A stretch of DNA of 18,682 nt from Candidatus Thiodictyon intracellulare (GTDB taxonomy: Bacteria > Pseudomonadota > Gammaproteobacteria > Chromatiales > Chromatiaceae): the NCBI GenBank assembly GCA_016292295.1, contig JADNEJ010000537.1:1-18682 (forward strand), given 5' to 3'. Position 1 is the first letter of the stretch; each line of letters opens with the position of its first letter. The translations under genes were made by a program, and so were the position numbers. Below are positions 9,372-18,682 of the stretch, one piece after another. Below the pieces are notes generated by a model that was not told where the DNA came from, searched no databases, and was given only the letters and a program-made list of their open reading frames with translations.

Positions 9372-12300
9372 TCAAGCAGCGGCCTCCTGGAAGACGCCTT
9401 CCAGCCGATCCTCCAACTCCTCGCCGGCGCGGCGCAGGGCCTCGAGGGTGGCGGCGTCGGGCGTCCAGTAATTGCGTTCGTGGGCCTCGATCAGCCGGCT
9501 GGCGACCTTGGCCGAGGCGGTCGGGTTGAGCGCGGCGAGCCGCTCGCGCATCTCGTCATCCAGGACATAGGTCTCGGTCAAACGCTGGTAGACCCAGGGG
9601 GCGACCTGCCCGGTGGTGGCGGACCAGCCCATGGTGTTGGTCACATGGGTCTCGATCTGGCGCACCCCTTCATAGCCGTGGGCCAGCATCCCCTCGTACC
9701 ACTTGGGGTTGAGCATGCGGGTGCGGGTCTCGAGCGCCACCTGCTCGGCGAGTGTGCGCACCACCCCGTCGCTGGTGGTCTGGTCGCCGATGTAGACCGG
9801 GACATCGGCGCCGCGGGCGCGGCCCACGGCTCGGCTGATGCCGCCCAGGGTGTCGAAATAGTGGTCGATCGAGGTGACGCCGAGCTCCACGGAGTCGAGG
9901 TTCTGGTAGGCGAGTTCGACGTTGCCGAGTACGCTGGTCAGCAGATCGGCGTTCTGCATCGGCTTGCCGGAGCGCCCGTAGGCGAAGCACTTGCGTCGGG
10001 TATAGGTTTCGGCCAGTTCGTCGCCCTCATCCCAGCGGCTGCTGTCGACCAGATAGTTGACGTTGGCCCCGTAAGCCCCGTCCGCATTGCTGAAGACGCG
10101 CAGCGCGGCGGTCTCAAGGTCACAGCCGTTGGCCTCCTGGTAGGCCAGTGCGTGCTTACGCACGAAGTTCTGCTCCAGCGGCTCGTCCGCGGTGGCGGCC
10201 AGATACGAGGCGTCGGCCAAGAGCCGGGTCTGCAGCGGCAGCAGGTCGCGGAAGATGCCCGACAGGGTCATGACGCAGTCGATGCGCGGCCGGCCCAGTT
10301 CGGCCAGCGATATCAGAGCGGCGCCGGTCAGGCGCCCGAAGCTATCGAAGCGCGGCACCGTACCCATGAGGGCCAGGGCCTGGGCGATGGGGCCGCCCTC
10401 GGTCTTGAGGTTGTCGGTACCCCAGAGCACCAGGGCCACGCATTCCGGCAAGGGGTTGCCCTCGATGCCATAGCGCTCCAACAGGCGCTGCGTCTGGCGC
10501 GCCCCGTCGGTCACGGCGAAGCGGCTGGGGATGCGGTAGGGGTCGAAGCCGTGCAGATTGCGTCCGGTGGGCAGGATCTCCGGCGTGCGCAACAGGTCGC
10601 CGCCGGGGGCGGGGCGCACATAGCCGCCGTCGAGTGCGTGCAGGATGGACGGGATCTCGTTCTGTTCGGTCAGCAGCCGATTGGTCTCACCGAGCTGCGT
10701 CAGCAGACTGACGCTCTCCTCGCTCTTGGGCATGGACCCAGCCGCAAGTGCCCGATTGACGTTCGCCCCGCCCACCAGCGCGGCCAGTGCCTCACGGGCC
10801 GGGCGGGCGCCGTGACTGGCCTCGGCGATGGCGAGCAACAGGTCGATGCGCTGATCGGTGGTCGGTGCCTGACCGACGATGTGCAGACCGTCCGGGATCA
10901 GGGTGTATTCCAGCTCCAGGACCGCCTTGTTGAGGCGTGCGATGGGCTCCTCAAAGGCGTCGCTCCATGCCGGCTCGGCCGGGTTCAGGTCGAGTTCCGC
11001 CCCTTGGGCCTGGATGAGTTCGGCCAGATCATGGCGCTCGTTGACCTCATCGGGCGGGAGGCTGCGCCAGCGCTCGATCGAGCCCTTGAGGTCGATGAGC
11101 CCGCGATAGAGCCCGGCATGGGCGATCGGCGGGGTCAGGTAGCTGATCAGGGTCGCCGCGGCGCGGCGCTTGGCGATTGTGCCTTCCGACGGGTTGTTGG
11201 AGGCATAGAGATAGAGGTTCGGCAGGTCGCCGATCAGGCGGTCCGGCCAGCAGTCGGCGGAGAGCCCCGACTGCTTGCCGGGCATGAATTCCAGGGCGCC
11301 GTGGGTGCCGAAATGCAGCACCGCGTCCGCCCCGAACTCCTCCTTAAGATAGCGATAGAAGGCGGTGAAGGCGTGGGTCGGGGTGAAGCCCTTCTCGAAC
11401 AACAGGCGCATGGGGTCGCCTTCGTAGCCGAAGGCGGGCTGAACGCCGACGAAGACGTTACCATAGCGCTCGCCGAGCACGAAGATGGAGCGCCCGTCCG
11501 CCTGCTGTTTTCCGGGGGCCGAGCCCCACTGCTTTTCGATCTGCTTGAGGTAGGGCTCACGGCGTACATGGTCGTCGACCGAGACGCGGGCATGTACATT
11601 GGCGTGCGCGCCATAGCGCGAGGCGTTGCCGTTGACGATGCCCTTCCGCAGCGCATCGACGTCCTTGGGGACATCTACCGCGTAGCCGGCCGCCTTGAGC
11701 GCGGTCAAGGTATTAAACAGGGACGAGAAGACGGACAGATAGGCGGCGGTGCCGGTGTTGCCCGCGTTGGGCGGGAAGTTGAAGAGCACGATGGCGATCT
11801 TGCGGTCACGCCGCGCCGTGCGCCGCAGCAACACCAGCCGAGCGACCCGAGACGCCAGCATCTCGGTACGCTCACCATGCGACTGCATGTCGCGCGCCTG
11901 ATCGACGGCGACGGTGTTGGAGCGCCCGCCGAAGACCATGGGTCCGGTGGAACCGTCCAGTTCCGGGATGGCGACCATCATGGTGGCCTCCACCGGCAGC
12001 AGTCCCTGGTCGGAGTCCTGCCACTGCTCCATGGTCTGGAACTCAACCGCCAGCGTGGACAGATAGGGCACGTCCAGTTTTGTCAGCAGTTCCTGAGCCG
12101 CCTTGGCGTCGTTATAGGCCGGCCCGCCGACGAGCGAGAAGCCGGTGAGCGAGACCACCGCGTCAACGGTGGCGCGGCCGCCGTGCATGAAGAAGCGCTC
12201 GACCGCCGGGCGGGCGTCGAGCCCGCTGGCATAGGCCGGGACCACGCGCAGCCCTCGGGACTCCAGAGACGCGATCACCCCGTCATAGTGGTTGGCGTTG

Positions 12301-13109
12301 CCGGCTAGGACATAGGAGCGCATCAAGAGCAGCCCGACCGTGCCCTTGCAGTCGCGCCCGGCGGGCGGGAGCTTGCCCGGGTCATCACTGATGTGACCGG
12401 GCAGGCGCGGATGATAGATACCGACGTCCGGATACTCCAGCGGCGGAGGCACCTTGAGGGTGCCGCGCAGCGCCCGGCGTTCGCCGTCGGCATAGCGGTC
12501 CACCAGATAGCGGACCATGTTGGCGATGTTCTCCTCGGACCCCGCCAGCCAGTATTGGAGGCTCAGGAAATAGGCGCGCACGTCCTGGGCGGTGCCGGGA
12601 ATGAAGCGCAGTAGCTTGGGGATGCGCCGCAGCATGCTCATCTGCTGGGAGCCGGCGTTGCCCTCCTGCCCTTCCTTCTTGCTGCCGCCGCGCAGTCGTT
12701 TGAGCAGCGCCAAAGGGCCGCCCTGCTTGCCGTCCATGCTGAATCCGCCCATGCGCGTCAGGCGCATAACTTCCCCGGCGGACATGCAGCTGACCATGGC
12801 GTCACAGTGATCACGGCGCGCCTGCAGCGCCGGCAGGATCGGCTGTATGTGCTCTTCCATCACCAGCATGGTGTTGATGACGATATCGGCAGCCGCGACG
12901 TCCGCACGGCAGCGTTGGACTGCCTGCGGGTCCCCCGCCCACTCGGCGGCGGCGTGCAGACTCAGATCCAGTCCGGGGATGTCTCGGCGCAGGCCGGGTC
13001 GCGCCCGGTCGAGGGTGCCCGCTAGGTGGCCGTCCAGGGCCACGATGACGACGCGGATCGGGATGTCCCGTAGGGTCGAACGGTTAGCGTCCGAAGTGCG
13101 CTTTCGCAT
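9372..13109 (-). CDS. bchH: magnesium chelatase H subunit
   Basis: A 1245-residue protein of the CobN/BchH family. It binds protoporphyrin IX and, with the BchI-BchD ATPase, inserts Mg2+, the first committed step to bacteriochlorophyll. The N-terminal domain starts at [11 protein letters not shown] after a 17-residue leader; the catalytic core includes [14 protein letters not shown] around residue 600, holding the conserved His and Glu; the C-terminal part has [15 protein letters not shown] and [10 protein letters not shown], typical of BchH. A lysine/glycine-rich insert ([16 protein letters not shown]) lies at about 140-155. Length fits the family (about 1190-1250). The ATG lies 26 nt inside bchB and is preceded by GGAGA at 9-nt spacing within the bchB coding sequence. 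No bchI or bchD is in the window. Confidence 0.97.
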   Translation of the reverse strand: MRKRTSDANRSTLRDIPIRVVIVALDGHLAGTLDRARPGLRRDIPGLDLSLHAAAEWAGDPQAVQRCRADVAAADIVINTMLVMEEHIQPILPALQARRDHCDAMVSCMSAGEVMRLTRMGGFSMDGKQGGPLALLKRLRGGSKKEGQEGNAGSQQMSMLRRIPKLLRFIPGTAQDVRAYFLSLQYWLAGSEENIANMVRYLVDRYADGERRALRGTLKVPPPLEYPDVGIYHPRLPGHISDDPGKLPPAGRDCKGTVGLLLMRSYVLAGNANHYDGVIASLESRGLRVVPAYASGLDARPAVERFFMHGGRATVDAVVSLTGFSLVGGPAYNDAKAAQELLTKLDVPYLSTLAVEFQTMEQWQDSDQGLLPVEATMMVAIPELDGSTGPMVFGGRSNTVAVDQARDMQSHGERTEMLASRVARLVLLRRTARRDRKIAIVLFNFPPNAGNTGTAAYLSVFSSLFNTLTALKAAGYAVDVPKDVDALRKGIVNGNASRYGAHANVHARVSVDDHVRREPYLKQIEKQWGSAPGKQQADGRSIFVLGERYGNVFVGVQPAFGYEGDPMRLLFEKGFTPTHAFTAFYRYLKEEFGADAVLHFGTHGALEFMPGKQSGLSADCWPDRLIGDLPNLYLYASNNPSEGTIAKRRAAATLISYLTPPIAHAGLYRGLIDLKGSIERWRSLPPDEVNERHDLAELIQAQGAELDLNPAEPAWSDAFEEPIARLNKAVLELEYTLIPDGLHIVGQAPTTDQRIDLLLAIAEASHGARPAREALAALVGGANVNRALAAGSMPKSEESVSLLTQLGETNRLLTEQNEIPSILHALDGGYVRPAPGGDLLRTPEILPTGRNLHGFDPYRIPSRFAVTDGARQTQRLLERYGIEGNPLPECVALVLWGTDNLKTEGGPIAQALALMGTVPRFDSFGRLTGAALISLAELGRPRIDCVMTLSGIFRDLLPLQTRLLADASYLAATADEPLEQNFVRKHALAYQEANGCDLETAALRVFSNADGAYGANVNYLVDSSRWDEGDELAETYTRRKCFAYGRSGKPMQNADLLTSVLGNVELAYQNLDSVELGVTSIDHYFDTLGGISRAVGRARGADVPVYIGDQTTSDGVVRTLAEQVALETRTRMLNPKWYEGMLAHGYEGVRQIETHVTNTMGWSATTGQVAPWVYQRLTETYVLDDEMRERLAALNPTASAKVASRLIEAHERNYWTPDAATLEALRRAGEELEDRLEGVFQEAAA

Positions 13110-14703
13110 CGTAGAGCGTCTCCACGGTAATCATTTGAATGCCGCGTTCAGTGGCGAATAATTCGGTGTTGCGGCGAGCCTTGCCGCGGACGAAAAAGGG
13201 AATCTTCTTCAACTCTCGCTCCGCTTCCGGGGACCAAGCGGTGGTCGGTGGCTGGTGATCGGTGGCCGGTTGGTTCGATGCGGCGGCAGACTGATCGGCT
13301 TGACCACCACTCATCGTCACTTGTTCGTTGCCCTGACCACTGACCACTGTCCACTGACCACTGTCCTGCGCCTCGTCATGGAACTCGAAATCGCCCCGGA
13401 ACATGGTCAGCAGGTGCTCTTCCAGGCCCATCATCAGGGGGTGGACCCAGGTGTCGAAGATGACGTTGGTGCCTTCGAACCCCATTTGGGGCGCGTAGCG
13501 GGCCGGGCAGTCCTGTATGTGGTGGGGAGCGCCGATGACGGCGCAGGGGATGCCCAGTCGCTTGGCGATATGGCGCTCCATCTGGGTGCCCAACACCAGT
13601 TCCGGGTGCAGCCCAGCGACCTGGGTCTCGACCTCCAGATAGTCGTCCGTGATCAGTGCCTCGATCCCATAGTGGGCGGCGACGGCGCGGACCTCACGGG
13701 CCAGTTCGCGCGAATAGGTGCCGAGGCCGACGACCTTGAATCCCAGTTCCTCGGCGCAGATCCGGGCCGCGGCGATCGCATGGGTAGCATCGGCGAAGAT
13801 GGAGACGCGCTTGCCGGTGAGGTAGGTTGAGTCCACTGAGCGAGAGTACCAGGGCAGGCGTGAGGCGCCAGCCGCCAGGGCGGTGCCGACATCGATCCCG
13901 GTCAAGGTGCTAATCTCACCAAGAAAATCGCGGGTGGCATTGAGGCCGATCGGAATGGCCTTCACCGTCGGCTGCTTGAACATCCGCTCCAACCAACTAG
14001 AGGTCGCTAGTGAGACCTCTGGATAGAGGCAGCAGTTGAAGTCGGCCTGGGGGATGCGGGCGATATCGACGGGAGAGGCGCCCAAGGGGGCGACCAGGTT
14101 GACGTCCACGCCGATCGAGTCTAGGAGGCGAGCCACTTCCACCACGTCATCGCGACAGCGGAAGCCGAGCGAGGTAGGGCCGAGCAGGTTGGCCGTCGGC
14201 CGACGGCCCGCACAGCGCTCACGCACGCTCGCACGCGGCGCGCTGCCCGGGGGCGGGACCTGCTGCTGCAGGATGCGGCGCACCACCTGATAGAAGGTCT
14301 CGCTCGCCCCCCAATTCTCCTGCCGGGAGAAGGCGGAGAGTTCCAGTGGCACCACTGGGACCGGCAGATCCATGGACTCGGCGAGGGTACCCGCCTGGTC
14401 CTGGAGCAGTTCCGCGGTGCAGGCCTCGCCGACCAGTAGCAGGTCGGGCTTAAAACGATCGTAGGTCTCCCGGACCCGCGTCTTGAGCAATTCCGCCGTG
14501 TCGGTCCCCAGGTCGCGCGCCTTGAAGGTGGTATAGCTGACCGGCGGGCGGTGCTCGCCGCGCTCGATCATGGTGAACAGCAGGTCCGCATAGGTGTCGC
14601 CCTGGGGGGCGTGCAGCACGCAGTGGACGGCGCGCATGGAGGCGGCGATCCGAATGGCACCGATGTGCGGGGGCCCCTCGTAGGTCCAAACCGTCAATTG
14701 CAT
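13084..14703 (-). CDS. bchB: dark-operative protochlorophyllide reductase subunit B, with a repeat-derived insertion
   Basis: A 539-residue NifK-like protein that forms the catalytic heterotetramer with BchN. Asp36 (APQGD) corresponds to the unusual aspartate ligand of the NB [4Fe-4S] cluster. Asp291 in [10 protein letters not shown] is the likely counterpart of the catalytic aspartate (Asp274 in Rhodobacter capsulatus; my alignment by eye). [13 protein letters not shown] and [20 protein letters not shown] are conserved core stretches. The C-terminal helical domain (about 491-539, [16 protein letters not shown]) is present. Between them, residues about 446-490 are low-complexity and encoded by an inverted-repeat DNA element, still in frame. 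The ATG follows the bchN stop by 2 nt, with AAGG about 7 nt upstream. It overlaps bchH by 26 nt. Confidence 0.96.
   Translation of the reverse strand: MQLTVWTYEGPPHIGAIRIAASMRAVHCVLHAPQGDTYADLLFTMIERGEHRPPVSYTTFKARDLGTDTAELLKTRVRETYDRFKPDLLLVGEACTAELLQDQAGTLAESMDLPVPVVPLELSAFSRQENWGASETFYQVVRRILQQQVPPPGSAPRASVRERCAGRRPTANLLGPTSLGFRCRDDVVEVARLLDSIGVDVNLVAPLGASPVDIARIPQADFNCCLYPEVSLATSSWLERMFKQPTVKAIPIGLNATRDFLGEISTLTGIDVGTALAAGASRLPWYSRSVDSTYLTGKRVSIFADATHAIAAARICAEELGFKVVGLGTYSRELAREVRAVAAHYGIEALITDDYLEVETQVAGLHPELVLGTQMERHIAKRLGIPCAVIGAPHHIQDCPARYAPQMGFEGTNVIFDTWVHPLMMGLEEHLLTMFRGDFEFHDEAQDSGQWTVVSGQGNEQVTMSGGQADQSAAASNQPATDHQPPTTAWSPEAERELKKIPFFVRGKARRNTELFATERGIQMITVETLYDAKAHFGR
13241..13361. 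repeat. inverted-repeat element inserted in frame within bchB
   Basis: The left arm (13241-13269, GTGGTCGGTGGCTGGTGATC...) and the right arm (13333-13361, CTGACCACTGACCACTGTCC...) are imperfect reverse complements over 29 nt, with most mismatches being transitions. Each arm is internally repetitive (GTGGTCA/GTGGACA units). They flank a 63-nt centre. The element encodes BchB linker residues with the telltale repeats [10 protein letters not shown] and TDHQPPTT, and carries no stop codon in the bchB frame. It resembles dispersed palindromic repeats known from many genomes; the family cannot be named without a search. Confidence 0.8.
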
Positions 14704-14705
14704 AG

Positions 14706-16474
<1,769 letters not shown>

Positions 16475-16608
16475 GCTCTGGCGGTACCTGAAATCAAATG
16501 ATTGGTTTCTTGGCTAAATGCGCCGCACGGACACGCCAAGGCCGCAGCTCGGTCATCGGGTCCGGAGACGGGTGCGCGGTCGGGGCCGAAGCCGTTGCCA
16601 CTGCGCAC

Positions 16609-16637
16609 AATCTAGCCTTGTGGTGCGCGAGTGTCAA
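16609..16637 (-). promoter_or_regulatory. predicted sigma70-type promoter of the bchF superoperon
   Basis: On the minus strand, a perfect -35 TTGACA (16637-16632) is followed after exactly 17 nt by TAGATT (16614-16609), which matches the -10 consensus at four of six positions including T1, A2 and T6. It points at bchF and would give a leader of about 130 nt. The -35 coincides with the TGT half of a PpsR-type palindrome, so repressor binding should block the polymerase. Sequence prediction only. Confidence 0.6.
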
Positions 16638-16649
16638 TGCAAGTTGACG
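16632..16649. promoter_or_regulatory. PpsR/CrtJ-type operator 1
   Basis: TGT (16632-16634), 12 nt, ACG (16647-16649): one mismatch from the TGT-N12-ACA consensus, and with the extended TGTC...GAC form. It overlays the bchF -35 box and shares ACGT (16647-16650) with operator 2. The adjacent gene encodes the matching regulator. Confidence 0.65.
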
Positions 16650-16665
16650 TAGTGGAAACTTGACA
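16648..16665. promoter_or_regulatory. PpsR/CrtJ-type operator 2
   Basis: CGT (16648-16650), 12 nt, ACA (16663-16665): one mismatch from TGT-N12-ACA, and ending in the extended GACA half. It is the mirror image of operator 1, so the outer halves TGTCAA (16632) and TTGACA (16660) form a larger 34-bp palindrome with a shared weak centre. This suggests cooperative binding; PpsR/CrtJ often uses paired sites. Confidence 0.55.
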
Positions 16666-16900
16666 TTCTCGGCCGAGGAGACAGACTTTGGATACCCTTG
16701 CGCCGGTGCGGGCCCTTTCGGGCGGGTCGCAGGGGTGCGAATCGGTCATCTTAATCTGAAGTCTGCGCGAGGGTAGTCACTGTCATGCGCTCTGTCCCCC
16801 CGGTTGCCCTCGCCGGTTTCCTGTGGTCTAGATTGCGGCCGATTGCGCTCTGCGCGCCTCTGGTTTTCCGTCCTGACGCCGAGCGGCGGGCGCGTCGGCG

Positions 16901-18310
16901 TTGAAGGCTCCGGAGGCCTTGGCCGAGCGAATCGACGGCAAGGTCGCGGTCGACCTGCTGCGTACGATCGGCGATATCTCACTGGTGCTCGACGCCAAAG
17001 GCACCATCCTCGACTGCGCCATCGCCAACGAGGCCCTGTCCCGGGAACTGAGCGGCGGCCTGCGGGGCCGCCCCTGGCTCGATACCGTCGCCCTCGACAG
17101 CCGCCCCCAGGTCGAGGCCATCCTGCGTGAGGCCCGTTCCGAGTGGCCGAGCGAGTGGCGCCTGGTCAGCCAGTTGGGGCGTCCGGGCCGGGACGTCCCG
17201 CTTCAGTATCGCGCCATCCGGTTCGGCAAGCAGGGTCAGGTCCTAGCTGTCGGGCGTGAGTTGCAGGCCCTGGCCTCGCTTCAGCAACAGTTGGTCGACG
17301 CCCAACAGGCCTTGGAGCGGGACTACTGGCGCTTCCGCCAGATGGAAACCCGTTACCGTCTGCTGTTCCAGAGCGTCTCCGAGGCGGTGCTGATCGTCGA
17401 TGCGAGCCTGCGCCGGGTAGTGGAGGCGAATCCCGCGGCGGCCCTGCTGCTGGGCAACAGCGCCAGCCGGGTGGTCGGGCGGCCTTTCCCCGAGGGCTTC
17501 GACCTCGAGAGCACGCGTGCCATCGAGACCCTGCTCGGCAGCGTATTCGCCAGCGGCAAGGTGGATAGCGTCAGCGTGCGCCGCTGCGACGCGGCCGGGG
17601 AGCTCGTCGTCTCCGCTTCCCTGTTGCGCCAGGACGACACGACCCTGTTCGTGGTCAACGTCTGTCCGCTGCCGACCGACCCCGGGGCCGCCACGCTTCC
17701 CGACAATGAGGCCAAACTGCTCAAGGCCGTGGCGGCGGCGCCGGACTCGATCCTGATCACCGACGCCGAGGGCTGCATACTGGCCGCCAATCGCGCCTTC
17801 CTTAATCAGATCGAACTGGCCAATGAGCATCTGCTGCGTGGCCAATCGCTGGACCGCTGGCTGGGCCGCGCGGGGATCGACCTCAATGTCCTCTTGAGCA
17901 CCCTGCGCCAGCACGGCACCCTGCGTCTCTTCAAGACCACGCTAGAGGGTCAATACGGCACCACTGCCGATGTCGAGATCTCGGGTGCCGCTATCGAATA
18001 CGGGTCCTTGCCATGCTTCGGCTTTTTTATCCGCGACGTCGGCCGGCGGCTCGGGAGCGACGAGCAGACCACCGCCGGCCTGCCGGTGTGGGTCGCCAAA
18101 TTCACCGACCGGATCGGCAGCGCCCCGCTGAAGGACCTGGTGCGCGAATCCACCGACCTCATCGAGCGGCTGTGCATCGAGGCGGCCCTGAAACTCACCG
18201 GCGGCAATCGCGCCTCGGCGGCGGAATTGCTGGGTCTGAGTCGGCAGAGTCTCTATGTGAAGCTTGCGCGGTATGGGATTGGGGGGGAGGTGGTGGCGGA
18301 GGCGGAGTGA
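16901..18310 (+). CDS. ppsR: redox-responsive photosynthesis gene repressor PpsR/CrtJ
   Basis: A 469-residue transcription factor with the PpsR layout: an N-terminal PAS domain (about 17-120), a glutamine-rich coiled linker (about 121-150, LQQQLVDAQQALERDYWRFRQ split across it), two further PAS domains (about 153-255 and 273-395), and a C-terminal Fis-type helix-turn-helix (NRASAAELLGLSRQSLYVKL, about 436-455). In Rhodobacter it represses bch, crt and puc genes under oxygen through TGT-N12-ACA sites. Cys425, just before the HTH in ERLCIEAAL, sits where the redox-active cysteine (Cys424 PpsR/Cys420 CrtJ) is expected. The start is a TTG: the frame has a TGA at 16874-16876 and no ATG or GTG between it and the first PAS domain. 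No clear ribosome-binding site is seen. Confidence 0.93.
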   Translation: MKAPEALAERIDGKVAVDLLRTIGDISLVLDAKGTILDCAIANEALSRELSGGLRGRPWLDTVALDSRPQVEAILREARSEWPSEWRLVSQLGRPGRDVPLQYRAIRFGKQGQVLAVGRELQALASLQQQLVDAQQALERDYWRFRQMETRYRLLFQSVSEAVLIVDASLRRVVEANPAAALLLGNSASRVVGRPFPEGFDLESTRAIETLLGSVFASGKVDSVSVRRCDAAGELVVSASLLRQDDTTLFVVNVCPLPTDPGAATLPDNEAKLLKAVAAAPDSILITDAEGCILAANRAFLNQIELANEHLLRGQSLDRWLGRAGIDLNVLLSTLRQHGTLRLFKTTLEGQYGTTADVEISGAAIEYGSLPCFGFFIRDVGRRLGSDEQTTAGLPVWVAKFTDRIGSAPLKDLVRESTDLIERLCIEAALKLTGGNRASAAELLGLSRQSLYVKLARYGIGGEVVAEAE

Positions 18311-18612
18311 GCTTGGGCGCAGCCTGAGGCGTAGCGGCCGCCGGAGCCCCGAAGGGGCGAAACATACCAACCCAGGGCAAGGTCCTGCGTTGTATGTATG
18401 AGAGTCCTGAATCCGTGAGAATCCGTGAGCTAATACGGTGCCGTACTCCGACATACGGCTACCTAAAGGAGTTGGAATCGAGATTCGTGGCGCAAAACTG
18501 CGTAAGCGGTCGCGAGAGGATCGCCGCTGCGTCAATTTTTATACACGTCTCATCTGGGATTTTCGCTCATGACCCTAGCGTAACCGGCCGACGTCGATAT
18601 ACTATCGTTCCT
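18311..18612. other. non-coding sequence downstream of ppsR with short inverted and direct repeats
   Basis: No convincing gene. GCCCC-GAA-GGGGC (18346-18358) is a perfect short hairpin without a T-run and could end ppsR transcription or belong to a dispersed repeat. ATCCGTGAGA/ATCCGTGAGC (18411-18430) is a direct repeat. TACGG-TG-CCGTA (18434-18445) is a palindrome. From about 18430 the GC content drops to roughly half, clearly below the neighbouring genes, and an AT-rich stretch lies near 18532-18545. This looks like the edge of the conserved cluster, perhaps next to inserted DNA. Confidence 0.5.
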
Positions 18613-18682
18613 ATGCTCGACTAGATACTCTCCACCGAACAACTCGCCGAGCTGCGTGCCGCCCACCGGCGTACGCGCGACC
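18613..18682 (+). pseudogene. partial start of an IS630-like transposase, apparently with a stop at codon 4 (cut by window end)
   Basis: From 18625 the frame reads ILSTEQLAELRAAHRRTRD to the window edge. This resembles, from memory, the N-terminal helix-turn-helix of IS630/Tc1-type transposases. An ATG at 18613 lies in the same frame but is followed by CTC GAC TAG, so the natural start would be broken at codon 4, and no other start codon precedes the conserved stretch. A TATACT at 18598-18603 could be a -10 box. Only 19 residues are visible, so the family is a guess and the gene may be intact with an unseen start arrangement. Confidence 0.4.

Larger units (their letters stand above)
16475..16900. 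promoter_or_regulatory. divergent bchF-ppsR regulatory region
   Basis: A 426-nt region between divergently transcribed bchF and ppsR. It holds the bchF promoter and two overlapping PpsR-type palindromes near 16632-16665 (listed separately). A short GC hairpin, GCCC-TTTC-GGGC, lies at 16712-16723 with no T-run. A TTGACA at 16660-16665 on the plus strand could be the -35 of a ppsR promoter, but no convincing -10 follows at normal spacing. A 39-codon open frame (16785-16904) ends on the ppsR start codon; see findings. Confidence 0.7.

Noticed and set aside
9480..12308. Very long plus-strand open frame (942 codons) opposite bchH
   Set aside because: It is a GC-rich antisense shadow of bchH, whose protein is clearly conserved; the plus-strand translation has no recognisable domain.
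16712..16723. GCCC-TTTC-GGGC hairpin as a terminator in the bchF-ppsR region
   Set aside because: Only a 4-bp stem, no T-run, and it lies between two divergent genes where no transcript needs to end.
18394..18624. 76-codon plus-strand frame after ppsR
   Set aside because: No recognisable protein features, no ribosome-binding site, lies in repeat-containing low-GC sequence and ends just at the transposase-like frame.

Overview
This window is one half of a photosynthesis gene cluster from a purple bacterium. Protein make-up (BchE, BchFNBHLM, LhaA, PuhABCE, PpsR), high GC content and gene order point to a gammaproteobacterial purple sulfur bacterium (Chromatiaceae-like). The genus cannot be fixed from sequence alone.

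Layout. From about 16.6 kb down to 0.2 kb, every gene lies on the minus strand in one tightly packed superoperon, in transcription order: bchF, bchN, bchB, bchH, bchL, bchM, lhaA, puhA, puhB, puhC, puhE, bchE, hemN. Most junctions overlap by 1-4 nt or are separated by a few nt. bchB and bchH overlap by 26 nt. The larger gaps are bchH-bchL (120 nt), puhB-puhC (90 nt), puhE-bchE (99 nt) and puhC-puhE (41 nt). On the other strand, diverging from bchF across a 426-nt intergenic region, is ppsR/crtJ, the redox-responsive repressor of photosynthesis genes. That region carries two overlapping PpsR-type palindromes (TGT-N12-ACG and CGT-N12-ACA) placed on a sigma70-like promoter for bchF.

How the genes work together. 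HemN supplies protoporphyrinogen IX from coproporphyrinogen III without oxygen. BchH (with BchI/BchD encoded elsewhere) inserts Mg, BchM methylates, BchE closes ring E without oxygen, BchL/BchN/BchB reduce ring D, and BchF hydrates the 3-vinyl group. LhaA and PuhB/PuhC/PuhE assist assembly of the light-harvesting 1 and reaction-centre complexes, and PuhA is the reaction-centre H subunit. The only ring-E cyclase in the window is the oxygen-independent BchE, and its partner gene is the oxygen-independent HemN.

Unexplained structure. Several short repeat elements sit in or between these genes: an inverted-repeat element that adds about 45 residues in frame to the C-terminal linker of BchB; octamer direct repeats forming a long hairpin between bchH and bchL, ending next to the bchL ribosome-binding site; a GGATGAR heptad array in front of puhC; and an imperfect inverted repeat after hemN. 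Past ppsR the sequence loses its coding character and ends in what looks like the start of an IS630-like transposase with a stop codon near its beginning. I did not find a wholly new gene system; the most interesting signals are the operator architecture and the repeat insertions.
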